Source: Mauremys mutica (lineage: Eukaryota > Chordata > Testudines > Geoemydidae). Taken from it: a stretch of DNA of 64,000 nt. Shown piece after piece: positions 38,613 to 50,124 of this stretch. Both the position numbers and the translations under genes were made by a program. How positions within the stretch are numbered: the first letter of the stretch is position 1; each line of letters begins with the position of its first letter. Where the stretch lies: positions 33,617,340 through 33,681,339 of the forward strand of contig NC_059077.1 of the NCBI RefSeq assembly GCF_020497125.1. The letters run 5' to 3'. Below the pieces are notes generated by a model, which worked only from the letters and a program-made list of their open reading frames with translations, had not been told where the DNA came from and searched no databases.

Positions 38613-38788
38613 GTGGGGGAGGGATAGCTCAGTGGTTTGAGCATTGGCCTGCTAAACCCAGGGTTGTGAGTTCAACCCTTGAGGGGGCCACTTAGAGATC
38701 TGGGATAAAAATCTGGGGATTGGTCCTGCTTTGAGCAAGGGGTTGGACTAGATGACCTCCTGAGGTCCCTTTCAACCCTATGATTCTA
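38613..38788 (+). mobile_element. tRNA-derived Pol III SINE of cryptodiran turtles
   Basis: The tRNA-like head contains an A-box-like tagctcagtggtttgagca and a B-box-like ggttgtgagttcaaccc. The 3' end ggttggactagatgacctcc, tgaggtccctttcaacccta, tgattcta is shared with CR1, which is known to supply the retrotransposition machinery for this SINE. Nearly complete, 176 bp. It is a strong marker for a cryptodiran turtle and not a functional tRNA gene. Confidence 0.92.
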
Positions 38789-39261
38789 AGTGACTTGCTT
38801 ATAGGTTTTCCCACTAGCCTGCCGTGTGACAACCAAGACTAGAACCTACATCTGCCTAAGTGCTATCCATTGGACTTCTCTTGCAAGGGGTTAACACCTT
38901 TACTCATCTGACTTTGTTTACAGCAAATACAGACAGACACAATTCACAATGAACAGTTTATTTGGTGAATTTGTCTTTTTGTGTTAGCTGTCCAAGATTG
39001 CTTCAATGGGTAAATATTCATCTGCAGATTCTCAAATGGAGACTCAGTCTGTTCTGCTCTGTGTGGATTAGTTACACATCACATGGAATGGTTTCTCCCT
39101 TCACTGGAGAGCTTAAATAATTAACCAACAGAGGACATGTAAGATTCCTAGTTTGAAATTTGCACACTTGTTGGTTAATTGCACAATTCAGAGTGTGCGC
39201 TCAGTGAAAATGCAAGCATACAAGCTTAAAGTGTGCTTCTCAAGAGACTCTACACTAGGGC

Positions 39262-39600
39262 TGGTGGTAGAGAGAAGAACGATGGTCTTCGGTTGAGGTG
39301 CTGGACTGGAAACTTAGGAGGAGGTCTAGGTTCTCCCACTAGCCTTGTGTGTGATCTTGGGAAAGTCACATAGGCCCTGTTCCTGCAGTTTACCAGGAGC
39401 AGGCAGACCAGTGTGTGTGTATGCAGCCTGTTGATGTCAGGAACAAGGCCTTAATCTCTGTGAGCTTCAGTTCCTCCTCAGTAAAATTGGGATAATACGT
39501 CCTTTCTCCTATCCTAGGATGATTGTAAATGTGTTGGAACAGAGCTGCATGAATACTATGCACATGTACAGTGCATAGTCCAGTGCATAGTTCAGTTGCA
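39262..39600 (+). mobile_element. MIR-like SINE, long copy
   Basis: Collinear with the MIR layout: a head with gatggtcttcggttgagg and ctggactggaaacttaggag, then tgtgatcttgggaaagtcac, cttcagttcctcctcagtaa, aattgggataatac and a tail with gattgtaaatgtgttggaac. A microvariable gtgtgtgt stretch is inserted in the middle. Confidence 0.75.
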
Positions 39601-39781
39601 GCACATAGGTGGTACTATAATATAAGTAATAGTAACAATGTTCAGCAGACAGTCATAGAAAGCAAAGACCTGCACACAGAATGGATGTGAGTTTATTTTA
39701 AAAGTCCAAATGAGTATTTGCAGAAGATTTGTTGCAGTTCTTACCCATTTCTAAATTGTGACCCCGCTACTGAGTAAGTCA

Positions 39782-40559
39782 TGGTTCCCTCCCCACTTTG
39801 AACTCTGGGGTACAGATGTGGGAACCCACATGAAAGACCCCCTAAGCTTATTTCTAGCAGCTTAGATTAAAAACTTCCCCAAGGCACAAATCCTTTCCTT
39901 GTCCTTGGACAGTACTGCTGCCATCACCAAATGAGTAAGACAAAGATTCAGGAAAAGGACCACTTGGAGCCCTATCCCCTCCAAAATATCCCCCCCAACC
40001 CCCTTCACCCCCTTTCCTGGGGGGGCTTGAGAATAATATACCAACTGTTAGGTTAAGAAAGTGAGCACAGACCAAATCCCTGGTTCTTAGGACACCAAAA
40101 AAATCAAAGAATTTTTTTTTAAATAAAAGTAAAAGAATCACACCTGCAAAATCAGGATGGAAGATCTCTTTATTTACCCTGTAAAGTTATTTAAAACCCA
40201 GAGGATTCTCCTCTGATTCTGCTTCCCAGTTACAAAACAGGAATAAAATTACCTCTCAACATAGGAAAAATTCACAAGTTAAAACAAAAGATAATCTAAC
40301 ACATTTCCTTGCTATTACTTACTTAAATGTTTATTTCACGTAGGGTTTTAGAAGATGTTTTTTTCCTGTTCTGGTCCCTCTCTGTCCAAGAGAGAACAAC
40401 AAAAGGAGCACAAACAAAAAACCTCTCCGCACAGATTAGAAAGGATCTTCTTCCCTTATTGGTCCTTTTGGTCAGGTGCCAACCAGGTTATTTGAACTTC
40501 TTAACCCCTTACAGGTAAAGGAGGGATTTTATGCTACCCTTAGCTGTATGATTAAGACA
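39782..40559 (-). mobile_element. LTR (ERV/Gypsy-like), 778 bp
   Basis: Minus strand starts tgtcttaatcatacagctaa and ends gggaggGAACCA (TG...CA), with AATAAA in gggtaaataaagag (about 40170). I recognise the family from turtle genomes (ggtgccaaccaggttattt, gtacagatgtgggaaccca blocks). Target duplication not evident. Confidence 0.7.
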
Positions 40560-40857
40560 AAAGCAGAGGCCATTTTTTGTTGATGGCTTACAGAAGGATT
40601 TGAAAACATCACTTTGTTCAAGTAGTTTAGGGCCACAGTTAGGCCGAACTTTCCTTATCTCAGCAAAAGTCCTTTATATAAAAATACAATCTCCCTTTAA
40701 TGTTCAGAAGTAACTGGGACCTCATTGTGAATGTGTGAAAACTATGTGGCAAAAATAAACCTACAGCTAAAGAGTAAAGTTTTTCCTTGCAAATGAGACT
40801 GAAAACTCAACCAGATGCAACTATACTGTTCAAAAAGACAATTTATAGATTAAGTAT

Positions 40858-41581
40858 TGTGACAAAGCTCCGACCTTGTCTCAGTGGGTCCTGTGCTTCC
40901 AGGCAGATTACGCTAGCCTCAGAGGCTCACTGTGATCCTCCACATAGCCCTTCGCTCTCCAGAGGCAAGAGTCACAGCCTACTGAGCCATTTTCCATCAT
41001 AAGCCAGTACAGGAGGTGGGAAGAAGCAATCCTCCCTCACACACTCTCTGTTGTCTCAGTGATTAATTGGGGAGAGTGGGGGCATGGTGGGGGGCAGGCA
41101 GGGAGCCCAGGCCCACCCTGTACTCCAGGCTCCAGCTCAGGGACCCTAATAATAGCAGCTATTGAGAGCTGACTTCTTGAAACAGGATGGGTACAATTCT
41201 CTGGGTCACTTCCCCACAGCAGCTCCCCTCCCTCTACTTCACCCTTACCTCAGGACCTCCTTCCTTGTGCCTGATAGGGTTTGTTCTACCCAGTTTCCCC
41301 AGCAGTGCAGCTTCCTCCTAAAGCTCCTGACACACATACCTCTAACTGACTAACTGGGAGGCTTTTTACTCATTCCAGCCAGCCCTTGATTGGCTTCAGG
41401 TGTCCCAATCAACCTAGTTATCTCCACTGCCTTCTAGAAGGATCTTAATTGGCCCCAGGTGTCTTGATTAACCTGGAGCAACTGCCATTTGGTTACTATG
41501 GTAACAGGATTTGTTTAGCCTGGGGCTAACATATCTGTGTCTCACTAGTTTCCTATAGCCATCTGGCCTTGCCTCATCACA
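40858..41581 (-). mobile_element. Solo LTR with 4-bp target duplication
   Basis: 724 bp, plus strand tgtgacaaagctcc to gcctcatcaca, flanked by gtat (40854-40857 and 41582-41585). On the minus strand a TATA-like gagtaaaaagcc lies near 41370. A 4-bp duplication fits some ERVs and is one base short of the usual Gypsy value. Confidence 0.85.
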
Positions 41582-41944
41582 GTATGTAAACATTCCCATA
41601 AGCTGTCATTATTTGTACTGCTGAAATTCAAGAGTAGTATCATGATTAGGGCTCCATGTCTGTCAAGGATTCCGTGACTTCCTGCGACCTCCGTGACTTC
41701 AGTGTGGCTGACCCCAGGGCCACCCAACCAGCTGGCTCTGGGGCCAGCTGTTCAGGTGGCCCCAGAGTCAGCCACACCAGCTGCTGCTCAGGTGGCCCCA
41801 GGCAGCTGGCCCCAGCTACTGCTGGAGCAGTAGTTCTGGGGCAGATGCTGCCTGGCGAGCCCCAGCACCTGGTGCCGCTGGCTTTGGCCCCCCAGCAGCA
41901 GCCCCCTCCACCCAAGATTTAGTTGGGGGTGTTTATAGTATAAG

Positions 41945-42853
41945 TAGGGCCCCACCAAATTCTCGGCCATGAAAAACGCATCACGGACTGTGAAATCTGG
42001 TCTCCCCCCAGTGAAATCTGGTGTTTTATGTGCTTTTACCTTATGCCATACAGATTTCATGGGGGAAGACCAGCATTTCTCAAATTGGGAATCCTGACCC
42101 AAAAAGAGAATTTCAGGGGGGGGTCGCAAGATTATTTTAAGGGGTGTGTGTCACAGTATTGCCTCCCTTACTTCTATGCTGCCTTCTGAGTTGGGTGGCC
42201 GGAGAGTGGCGGTTGTTGGCTAGACGCCCAGCTCTGAAGGCGGCACCCCACCAGCAGCAGTGCAGAAGTAAGGGTGGTGGTACCAAACCATGCCACACTT
42301 ACTTCTGCGTTGCTGCCTTCAGAGCTGGAGTCCCTGCAGGGGCGGCTCCAGGCACCAGCACGCCAAGCGTGTGCCTGGGGCGGCAAGCCACGGGGGGGCG
42401 CTCTGCTGGTCGCCGCGAGGGCGGCAGGCAGGTTGCCTTGGGCAGCATGCCTGCGGAGGGTCAGCTGGTCCCTTGGCTTCGGGGGACCTCCCACAGGCCT
42501 GCCGCTGAATCCGCGGGACCGGGGACCTCCTGCAGGCAAGCCACCGAAGGCAGCCAGCCTGCCTGCCGTGCTTGGGGCGTCAAAATACCTAGAGCCGCCC
42601 CTGGGTCCCGGTCAGCAGCCACCGCTCTCCAGCTGCCCAGCTCTGAAGGCAGCACCGCTGTCAGAAGCATCACAGAAGTAAAAGTAGTAGTACCACCCCC
42701 CCGCCAACACAACTCCTTTTTGGGTCAGGACCCCTACAATTACAACACCATGAAATTTCAGATTTAATTGGCTGAAATCATGAAATTTATTATTTTTAAA
42801 CTCCTATGACCGTGACATTGACCAAAATGGACCATGAATTTGGTAGGGCCCTA
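41945..42853. mobile_element. hAT-type element, middle member of a triple nest
   Basis: Ends tagggccccaccaaattc and the complement of gaatttggtagggccctA. The 8-bp duplication is agtataag (41937-41944) / agtacaag (42854-42861), 7 of 8. Interior contains the inverted pair cttacttctgc/gcagaagtaag. Interrupted by the MITE at 42337-42603. The 207- and 135-codon open frames across it are compositional. Confidence 0.88.
42337..42603. mobile_element. GC-rich MITE (caggggcggctc family), innermost of nest
   Basis: 267 bp, ends caggggcggctccagg and complement cctagagccgcccctg; duplicated flanks agtccctg (42329-42336) / ggtcccgg (42604-42611), 6 of 8. Same family as 43245-43434 and 60756-61080. Confidence 0.85.
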
Positions 42854-42968
42854 AGTACAAGTCATGGACAGGTCACAGGCCATTAATTTTTGTTTATTGT
42901 CCACGACTTTTACAAAAAATATTCATGACTAAATCGTAGCCTTAATCATGATGAAATACCATGTAAAC

Positions 42969-42995
42969 TGTGTGTGTGTGTATGAGAGAGAGAGA
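42969..42995. repeat. (TG)n(GA)n microsatellite
   Basis: Short TG run followed by GA run just outside the nested hAT elements. Confidence 0.75.
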
Positions 42996-43244
42996 TTTGG
43001 AATATGTAGGTCACTTTGTACTTACTAAAGCCAGATTCTGCATGACTCTTACATGGGTATCCAAGAGTTAGGGAGCGCAAGAGCAGCCTCAACCCCTTGT
43101 GCAATGGGTATAAGGGCAGGGAGAATTGGAGTACCCGTGTTAAGAAAAAAAAGCAGGGACAGCTCCCTCTTTATTCTCATAGGCACTTCAGAAAGGATGG
43201 GAGAGTGTGCGGCCATGACTCCTCTCACCTCAGCATTTGGCCAC

Positions 43245-43434
43245 CAGGGCTGGCTCCAGGCACCAGCACAGGAAGCAGGTGCTTGGGGCGGCCAATGGGA
43301 AGGGGTGGCACGTCTGGGTCATTGGTGGCAATTCGGCAGTGGGTCCTTCAGTCCCTCTTGGCGAAGAATGAAGATCGCGGCTTTTTTTTTTTCCTTCGCC
43401 GCTTGGGTCGGCAAAAAAGCTGGAGCCGGCCCTG
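43245..43434. mobile_element. GC-rich MITE (cagggcnggctc family)
   Basis: 190 bp, ends cagggctggctccagg and complement ctggagccggccctg; perfect 8-bp duplication ttggccac (43237-43244 and 43435-43442). Shortest copy of the family in the window. Confidence 0.9.
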
Positions 43435-43442
43435 TTGGCCAC

Positions 43443-46400
43443 AGAGGGAGTAGGAATCTAAACCTCGTGAGCATAGCAGAAGAATGCTGCCTCTGTGTAA
43501 TGGGGAGCTCTCGGAGGCATTGTTCCTTCTAGAGTACTGTGGCTCTGCACAACCTCACCTACAGGACTATGTCCATATGACATAACCAACCCCTAAACTA
43601 GGGCTTTGCAACTCTGCAGTTTGACCTGAGGCAATAATTAGCTTGGCATTTTATGGAGCCAGAGTACCTGATCAAAATAGCAGCGCTGTATGGCCCAGTG
43701 CAATATTTAAGTGCAAAGTACTTCGCATTGGATTAAGTTTTATGTGGCACACTAGGTGACACATGAAACTGCAAATCTTCATCCCAAATCCAGAGTCTGC
43801 ATTAGGAGTGATGCTCAAGATATATCAGACCCACACATCCCTTTCTGGCAAAACTGCCATTCTTCTGTTTTCAATGGAAAGAGAAACATTTCTCACTTTG
43901 ATCAACAAAAATTAAAGTAAAGCATGTACTGGACAGGATGAGAGAGAAAACAAGTGTTCAGAAAGATAAGGGTGAGATTTTACTCCTTTAGGAACAATAC
44001 AAAACAAACGTACTTTTCTGCAAGTGGTTTGCTCAGGGGAAATATTCTTGCAATATTTATTTGATTAAAGCAGCATTAAGGATAGAAAGGGCCAGTAACC
44101 AAAACATAATATTCACTGCTAAATAGAACTGTGTGCCTGAGATCCTCAGATGCAGGACACTCTAGCGGCCAGTTGGTGTCAGAGACGCTCCTTGTCTGAC
44201 TAAGAAAAGTCACTGTGACTTGCTCATTTTGCTAAGTGTAGATCCATCCTAAGAGCTAAATTCTGCTGACAAGACACCCAATTGACTGCTGATCTGTGTG
44301 TGAGTGGGGCAATGGGAACATGAATCTCAGTAAACAGATCAGACTGTCAGAGGGGTTCTCATTTGCTTTGAGAACACATGGTTAATATTCTGTCAAAAGC
44401 TGGCCCCATATTTTTGGGTAAGATTTAAAGCATATGTTGGCTTGTTCTGGCAGCCAAATACAGAATAGGCTCTTGAGTGATATTCCATCCTAGAACCACA
44501 CAAAGTATCTTCCTAACTAGGAGACATATTCTGAAGCACATTTATGTTTATGATGGAAAATCGGAGAGATAATCAATGCTGGTTTCCCCGCCTCTCCCAC
44601 AGTTGATTATCTCAGACAATTCTGTGATATCCCCTATTCTGGATACTTAATCTAGTCACATTTATGATCACCTGTTGAGTTTCTCACTAAATAGTAGCTG
44701 TGATACAGATAGTATCAGAGCACATCCCAAGCATGTCTGCCTGTAGCTCAGCTGCTGAGCACACCCTTCTTCCTACACACTATTTGAAGCACCTGCTGTG
44801 TGCAAGTCACATGACTTCCTGAGTGGAGCAAAACAAGAGTCTTAAATAACACTGATCATTTAACTCTTTAGGAGAGAAGACCATGAAGAGTAGGTGCCAA
44901 AGGAAAGCTTTTTATCACATGCTAAACATATATTACTGAAGTGTCAGGCACGCCCCACCTGCTTTTTGATTGTACTATGCTGCTGCTAGTCATGCAGGCA
45001 TTTTTGCTTCATCTTTGTTTTAAAGGGAACAAAGCAAGGAGTGATTTGGCTCTTCACTCTCCCCCTCTCCATGTATGTCAAGCTATGTAACATGTGTCTC
45101 AACCTTTCAGAGTATTGATGTAGTGTTAAGGTACAACAGGAATTAACAGAAAGGCAGTGAAAGCAGAAAGAGAAGAATCTGAGTGTAGCCTGGTATGAAG
45201 GAAGGCATGACTATCATCTCACTAGCTCATGGACTCTGAAAAACCACCACAAAAAGAGATGACTTTGCAAGACAAGCCTTTGGACAGCACTGAAAGAAAC
45301 ATACAAGATAGCGTGAATGTCTATTTAAATGGTAGTGTCACTGACTAGTCCTAGTAGTATTTAAAAGTTCCTTAAGCAGGTTTTTAATCTTCACTTTGTG
45401 GAACAATTGCATTCCTACAGAATAGTAGCTCATTCTCTTTTCTTTAACTGGGTGACAATTATGAAGATTATAATCCCAAATTATTAATGACCACATTATC
45501 TGAGGGAGGAACGAGGCTGTGTGTATGGGAGAAAACACGAGACTAACTTTATTACTAATAGTTCACGTTATAAACTCAAGGCTGACTTTTATGGATTAGA
45601 TCTGGTGTTTCTTATTTTTTTTAATTCTAAGAGAAAGATGTTTGGATTTGAGGTGTATCAACATTAGGGGAGCTGTGCAGAAGTAATAAAGAAACTGATT
45701 TGTACATACTTTCACTGTTTAAAGCCTTTAGTTTGGTTTGATGAGATTGTGGAGTCATTAGTTATTCACAAGTATTCTGGCAGCCACGTGACCAGATAAT
45801 CTTGTTTGTGACTCATGAAACTTTCATGAGTCACAAACTAATCTTAACATGAATTAATATCTAGTTACCTTAATTTTGAATTGGCAATGTGTTTTTTGTT
45901 GTCCACTGCCTTTTCCTGTCATACTTTACTGCTTTCCGAGTGAAACTATGCCGGAAAAAAATGCCCTCATATTCTGAAATAAGAGTGTCCACATGGGAAG
46001 TTATACTCGCGTAGCTAGAGTGGTGTAATATACTGGTATACTTCTGCCAGTAATTTTCCCATGTTGACAATCCCTTAGATGAGCAATCAAGCAATTTAAA
46101 GAGAACTTTTCATGAATAGTTATTTGTAGGTTTTCAAGTTGTTTGAAGGAATACCTACCAGCCTAGTAAAGGAGAGGGTAGTAAAATTAGGATCAAAAAT
46201 ATTTTCATTAATTAGAAGAGGGCAATGAATATTATTTGTAATCTAGTATTGAATCAACTCTAACTCGTATTACTTACACACACACAGTCTTTAACTGGAT
46301 GTTAAGTTTGATTATAGGAAAGTTTATGAAAAGAAAGATATATGCTATTTATTAAACAAAGATAATAGAGAGCCTTATACTGAACTTTCTTACACCACAG

Positions 46401-46609
46401 CAGATTTATAATTTATTATCAGAATGGAGCAGCTTTCAACAACTTTAGCAGAATTCTACCTTCACTGAGAGAAGTTTTAGAAAGGATGATGTCCTGCCTT
46501 GGCCAAGTGCCTCCCAACTCCTGTGGTGGAAAGCAACAGTTTAGATCTGACTTCTCTCACTCTGGTCTCTCAATGGCCATCTTCCCCTTCCAACACCAAG
46601 GACTCTTTC
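43443..46609. other. Upstream unique region with AP-1 palindrome
   Basis: About 3.2 kb without any repeat I can name, unusual for this window, and without exon-like open frames. It contains the 35-bp palindrome described separately. Confidence 0.5.
45784..45838. promoter_or_regulatory. Candidate regulatory palindrome: E-box plus two AP-1 sites
   Basis: A perfect 17-bp inverted repeat (gtttgtgactcatgaaa at 45804-45820, complement at 45822-45838) has one spacer base. Each arm holds a consensus AP-1 site, TGACTCA (45809-45815) and TGAGTCA (45827-45833). A CACGTGAC E-box lies about 20 bp to the left (near 45786). Whether it is bound is unknown; it could also be the core of a short MITE. Confidence 0.4.
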
Positions 46610-46800
46610 TTCAGAACCGTACATTTTTAACAATGAAGCTGATTAATCACTGGAACAATTTACCAAGGGTCATGGTGGATTCTCTATCATGGGTAATTTT
46701 AAAATCAAAATTGGATGTTTAATTCTGAGAGCATGTCTTTTAGCAATTCTGGGGAAGTTCTATGGCCTGTGTTATAATAGAAGTCAGACTAGTTGATATA
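46610..46800 (+). mobile_element. CR1 LINE 3' end (lineage C)
   Basis: Encodes LINHWNNLPRVMVDSLSWVI, then LKSKLDV and a tail with ggggaagttctatggcctgt, matching 26975-27115 of the split CR1. Heavily truncated; the sequence upstream of it within the 78-codon open frame (46486-46722) is unrelated. Confidence 0.75.
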
Positions 46801-49800
46801 GTCTTGGCACAGTCACATGAATCCCCGCAATACGCTTTCCTTAAAGAGCTGAGGATCACAATAGGGACACTGGAACATGCACAAGCATCACAGTGACCAC
46901 TGCACCATTATGTAGCCAGATACTATTTGTTGGTGTGAATTTGGTTCTTGGAAAGAGGCAGGACTAATTGTTTTCAGTACTGAAGTGCTCAGCTGTCTGC
47001 AGAGCAGGTAAAGTGCAGGTAGTAGCAATATACAGAACTAGTACAGTGCAGATAATAGCAATATAATCTACTCATCGGTTTACCTGACCTCCTTACAGGG
47101 ACAGGGTTCAATCTCTTCCCCAATAAGTCCTTGTCTTCTTTGCTGAGATTGGCTGTCAGGATACAAATAAATATCAATTAGTGATGTGGACATTTGTCCA
47201 GTAGGAACAACACTGACACCACCAACTCGTTTCTCTTAGGCCACCAAACAGTTATCAGATAGCAATGACTTGCAGTCACTACCGAGCTTGTTTGGATTTG
47301 ATCTGGTGACCTAGAGGTGAAAGGTTCTGTATGCCATTACCAGTCCCCCAATGCATTCCAGTTCCCCACATGCTTTTTAAACCATCTGTTGTCAGTGCTT
47401 TTTTAAAGAATTCAAAGAATGAGAAATAAAGGCTGTTCCATATTCATCAGGAACTCAGTTACGTCATGAAACTGACATGCATCTTAAGATGCACATAGTC
47501 TAAGGTATACTATTTTGAAGTTTAGATTTAATGGAACATACTGAGAAATTAAGTTCTACATCAGGTTTGCTGCAGTTGCATTTTCTCTGCCAAACTTTTA
47601 CAAATGAGAATCAGAAGTGAGGAAAACAAAAGAGAGACCCTCAAAAGGAATAATTCTCTGATTAGGGAATAGAAAGCAGATGTTTCATCAGTGTTTTGAT
47701 AGGTGACTGAAAGGTCAGTATAGGTCTCAGCCAGAGCTGGTACAAGCGCTGCTTAAATACAGTGGAAAATTCCAGAAATTCATGGATATCAGTGGAGTTC
47801 ACTGGGGGTGAATTTAGTCCAACAACTAACAAATCATCTGAAAAGGCAGTAACAAAATATTGCACACAATAGCTGTCAGTGCTATGATTAGATGTCTCAG
47901 TAGGTTTACTCTTCCTGCAGTAGAAGGGTACTCAAGCGAAGGGAGAAGATAAGGTTCTCAGACTTGGAAAGCAGATAGAAAGCTTAGCATACATAAGACT
48001 GCTTGGCAAAGATCAGCAAACAGCAGCTTAAAGGTAGGCCATTTCCTTTGCAACCTTGCTGCCATGGTTTGGTGTAAGGATGATTATCATGTCACTGTCT
48101 TGGTGTTCAGGAGGGGGAATGACTGGATGTTTGCTAGGAGTGGGGGCCAATGACCAGTGGAAATTCTGTCAGAAGCACAGGAAATGAGGATGAGGACCAA
48201 AGTTTCAATATGTCAAAGGAATCTGCCTGAAGTTCCACTCAGAGTTTCTCCCCTATATAGCCTGCTTGATTTTGCTTCACTGAAAAAAGTCCAGCCCAGA
48301 ACAGCCCTCCCTATACAGAATGGTTCTTGCTCTACATTTGTTGCTGAGATGTCAGCAATACAAGGCTCCATTCCTCTCCTGTTCTGACTTGGGGCTATAG
48401 ACAAGTCCTCCCCAACATGGGGGCGAAGATTCAAAGAACATTAACTTCTCTTCCCCTGAGCCAGCAACTGTCAGAGTAGTGAAGGGAAAGCGCCAGCCTC
48501 CAAGAGAGCACAGCCAGAAGCAGAGCAAGTGGTGACCAGATGTCACTGTGCCAAACACTGAGCTGGAAAGCACCTCTTCAGGATACATTGCAGAGCAAAG
48601 CGAGCGTAGCCTCAGCTGCAAAGAGTAGAAGGAGATGTAGCATGAGTGCATTAAGGGATTCTGCACTGTTAGAGTTGTCATTTTAGTTGTTCTACAGAAG
48701 TAGGCAATGTGGTAATATACCTAGCATCCCAGCCAATATTCCTCTCTACAAAATAAGCAGGTCCAATAACCAAGGTGATAGGCATATAAATATAATAGCT
48801 AGATTAGATACAGTAATGTACCTACTGTCGAAGGCTGTGTATAAAATACTACTGAAGACCGTAGGCACTGTAGTTGCCTGAATAGCCACTGCATAACCAG
48901 TCTCTAAATGATTATTATTTTTACAGTGCTAACTTTTAAGATCCCTTGAATGTAAAAGGCACTATTTTACTGTCTGAGAAGGACAACTAAAAATTGCAGT
49001 CCTGTGAAACTGTTTTAGCCACACACTGTCATTTGTTGTTGGCTGCACATTTTAATCAGGATTATGAAGTCTAATGAGATTATCTAGATAATACTGCTTG
49101 TTAATTAGGGTGGCCTATCCACTGGACTCCTTCTAAAGGGGATGGTGGTGGAGCAGAATGATTTGGAAGAAAAGAGGCTCTATCAGAATAGGGTCAAAGG
49201 GAATGGGCCTGAATGCAAACATGGAACATACATGGCAATTTTTTTTAAAACAATGGATTAAAAATAGATGGAAGGATGAAAAAAAGAGTAATATTTACAG
49301 GACAAATTCTATCCACTGAATTTGGAAGCAGAGGTGGACTGGATGGGCAGTAAGTGGAATAATAGGAAGAAAGCTTATTCAATCGAAGAAACATAAAACG
49401 TCAATAATGTATTTTTTTAAGTCTGAGGCAGATCCACGCTGCATAGCTCCAAAATATTCAGTAATGTTCTACCTATTGTGTCCTGCTTATACTTCCTATC
49501 TATTTTAGGATTTTCCATAGCACCTAACTCCAGAATTATTTCATATTTCCCAAGAAGCCAAAACCTAAAAGGGATCCAGGTCCTTTACTTGCCAGTAAAA
49601 GCAAAGACAACAATTAGAAATAGTGGGATGAAACTGAACAAAGTAAAATTTAGGCTATCTGGAATTTTTTCCTAGCAATGATCTATTAGACTACAAAATA
49701 GTCTGATGGAAGCCTGAAGGTCACTTGAAACTAAACAGGAAAAGATACTCTGAAATATATTGTAGGGAACATTCCTGAACTATCAGAGGGAGGGACAAGA

Positions 49801-50019
49801 TGATAGAAAATAAAAAATGGGAAAAGATCTAGTTTCTATAATCTGTGATAAGACATAGGAAAACATGCTGTATGGAACGAGGCCAGTATTTATAAGCACG
49901 GGCACTAACAGTTTGGATCAAGTTTAAAGCAATATACATAATCAATCATAGGGAGCTGTTCCAGAGCTCTGAGAGATGGTGCAAAAGAGTTTAGGAAATT
50001 ATTTTGTTGGATAGACAGG
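46801..50019. other. Upstream region, nothing recognised
   Basis: About 3.2 kb with no recognisable repeat, exon or RNA gene. Small open frames on both strands show no domain. Confidence 0.45.
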
Positions 50020-50124
50020 TCATGGGTTAGGGGCAGGGACTATCTACTACTCTGTGTTTGTACAGAGCCTAGCATAATGGGGTCCAATCTCAGTTGGTTC
50101 CTAGACAATATTGTAATAAACCAT
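50020..50124 (+). repeat. Old interspersed repeat (copy b)
   Basis: ggggcagggactatctacta, tgtttgtacagagcctagca and taatggggtccaatctcagt, ending in tattgtaataaa, align with 15499-15613. Confidence 0.65.

Larger units (their letters stand above)
41647..42944. mobile_element. hAT-type element, outer member of a triple nest
   Basis: Ends tagggctccatgtctgtc and the complement of aaatcgtagcctta; perfect 8-bp duplication atcatgat (41639-41646 and 42945-42952). Interior GC-rich with ggtggcccca repeats. Interrupted by the element at 41945-42853. Confidence 0.88.

Noticed and set aside
38613..38690. Functional tRNA gene
   Set aside because: The tRNA-like head continues into a CR1-type 3' tail and lacks a normal anticodon stem and acceptor end; it is a SINE.
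42144..42767. 207-codon open frame on the plus strand
   Set aside because: It crosses the ends of two nested GC-rich transposons, overlaps long frames in other phases and on the other strand, and has no domain. A compositional artefact.
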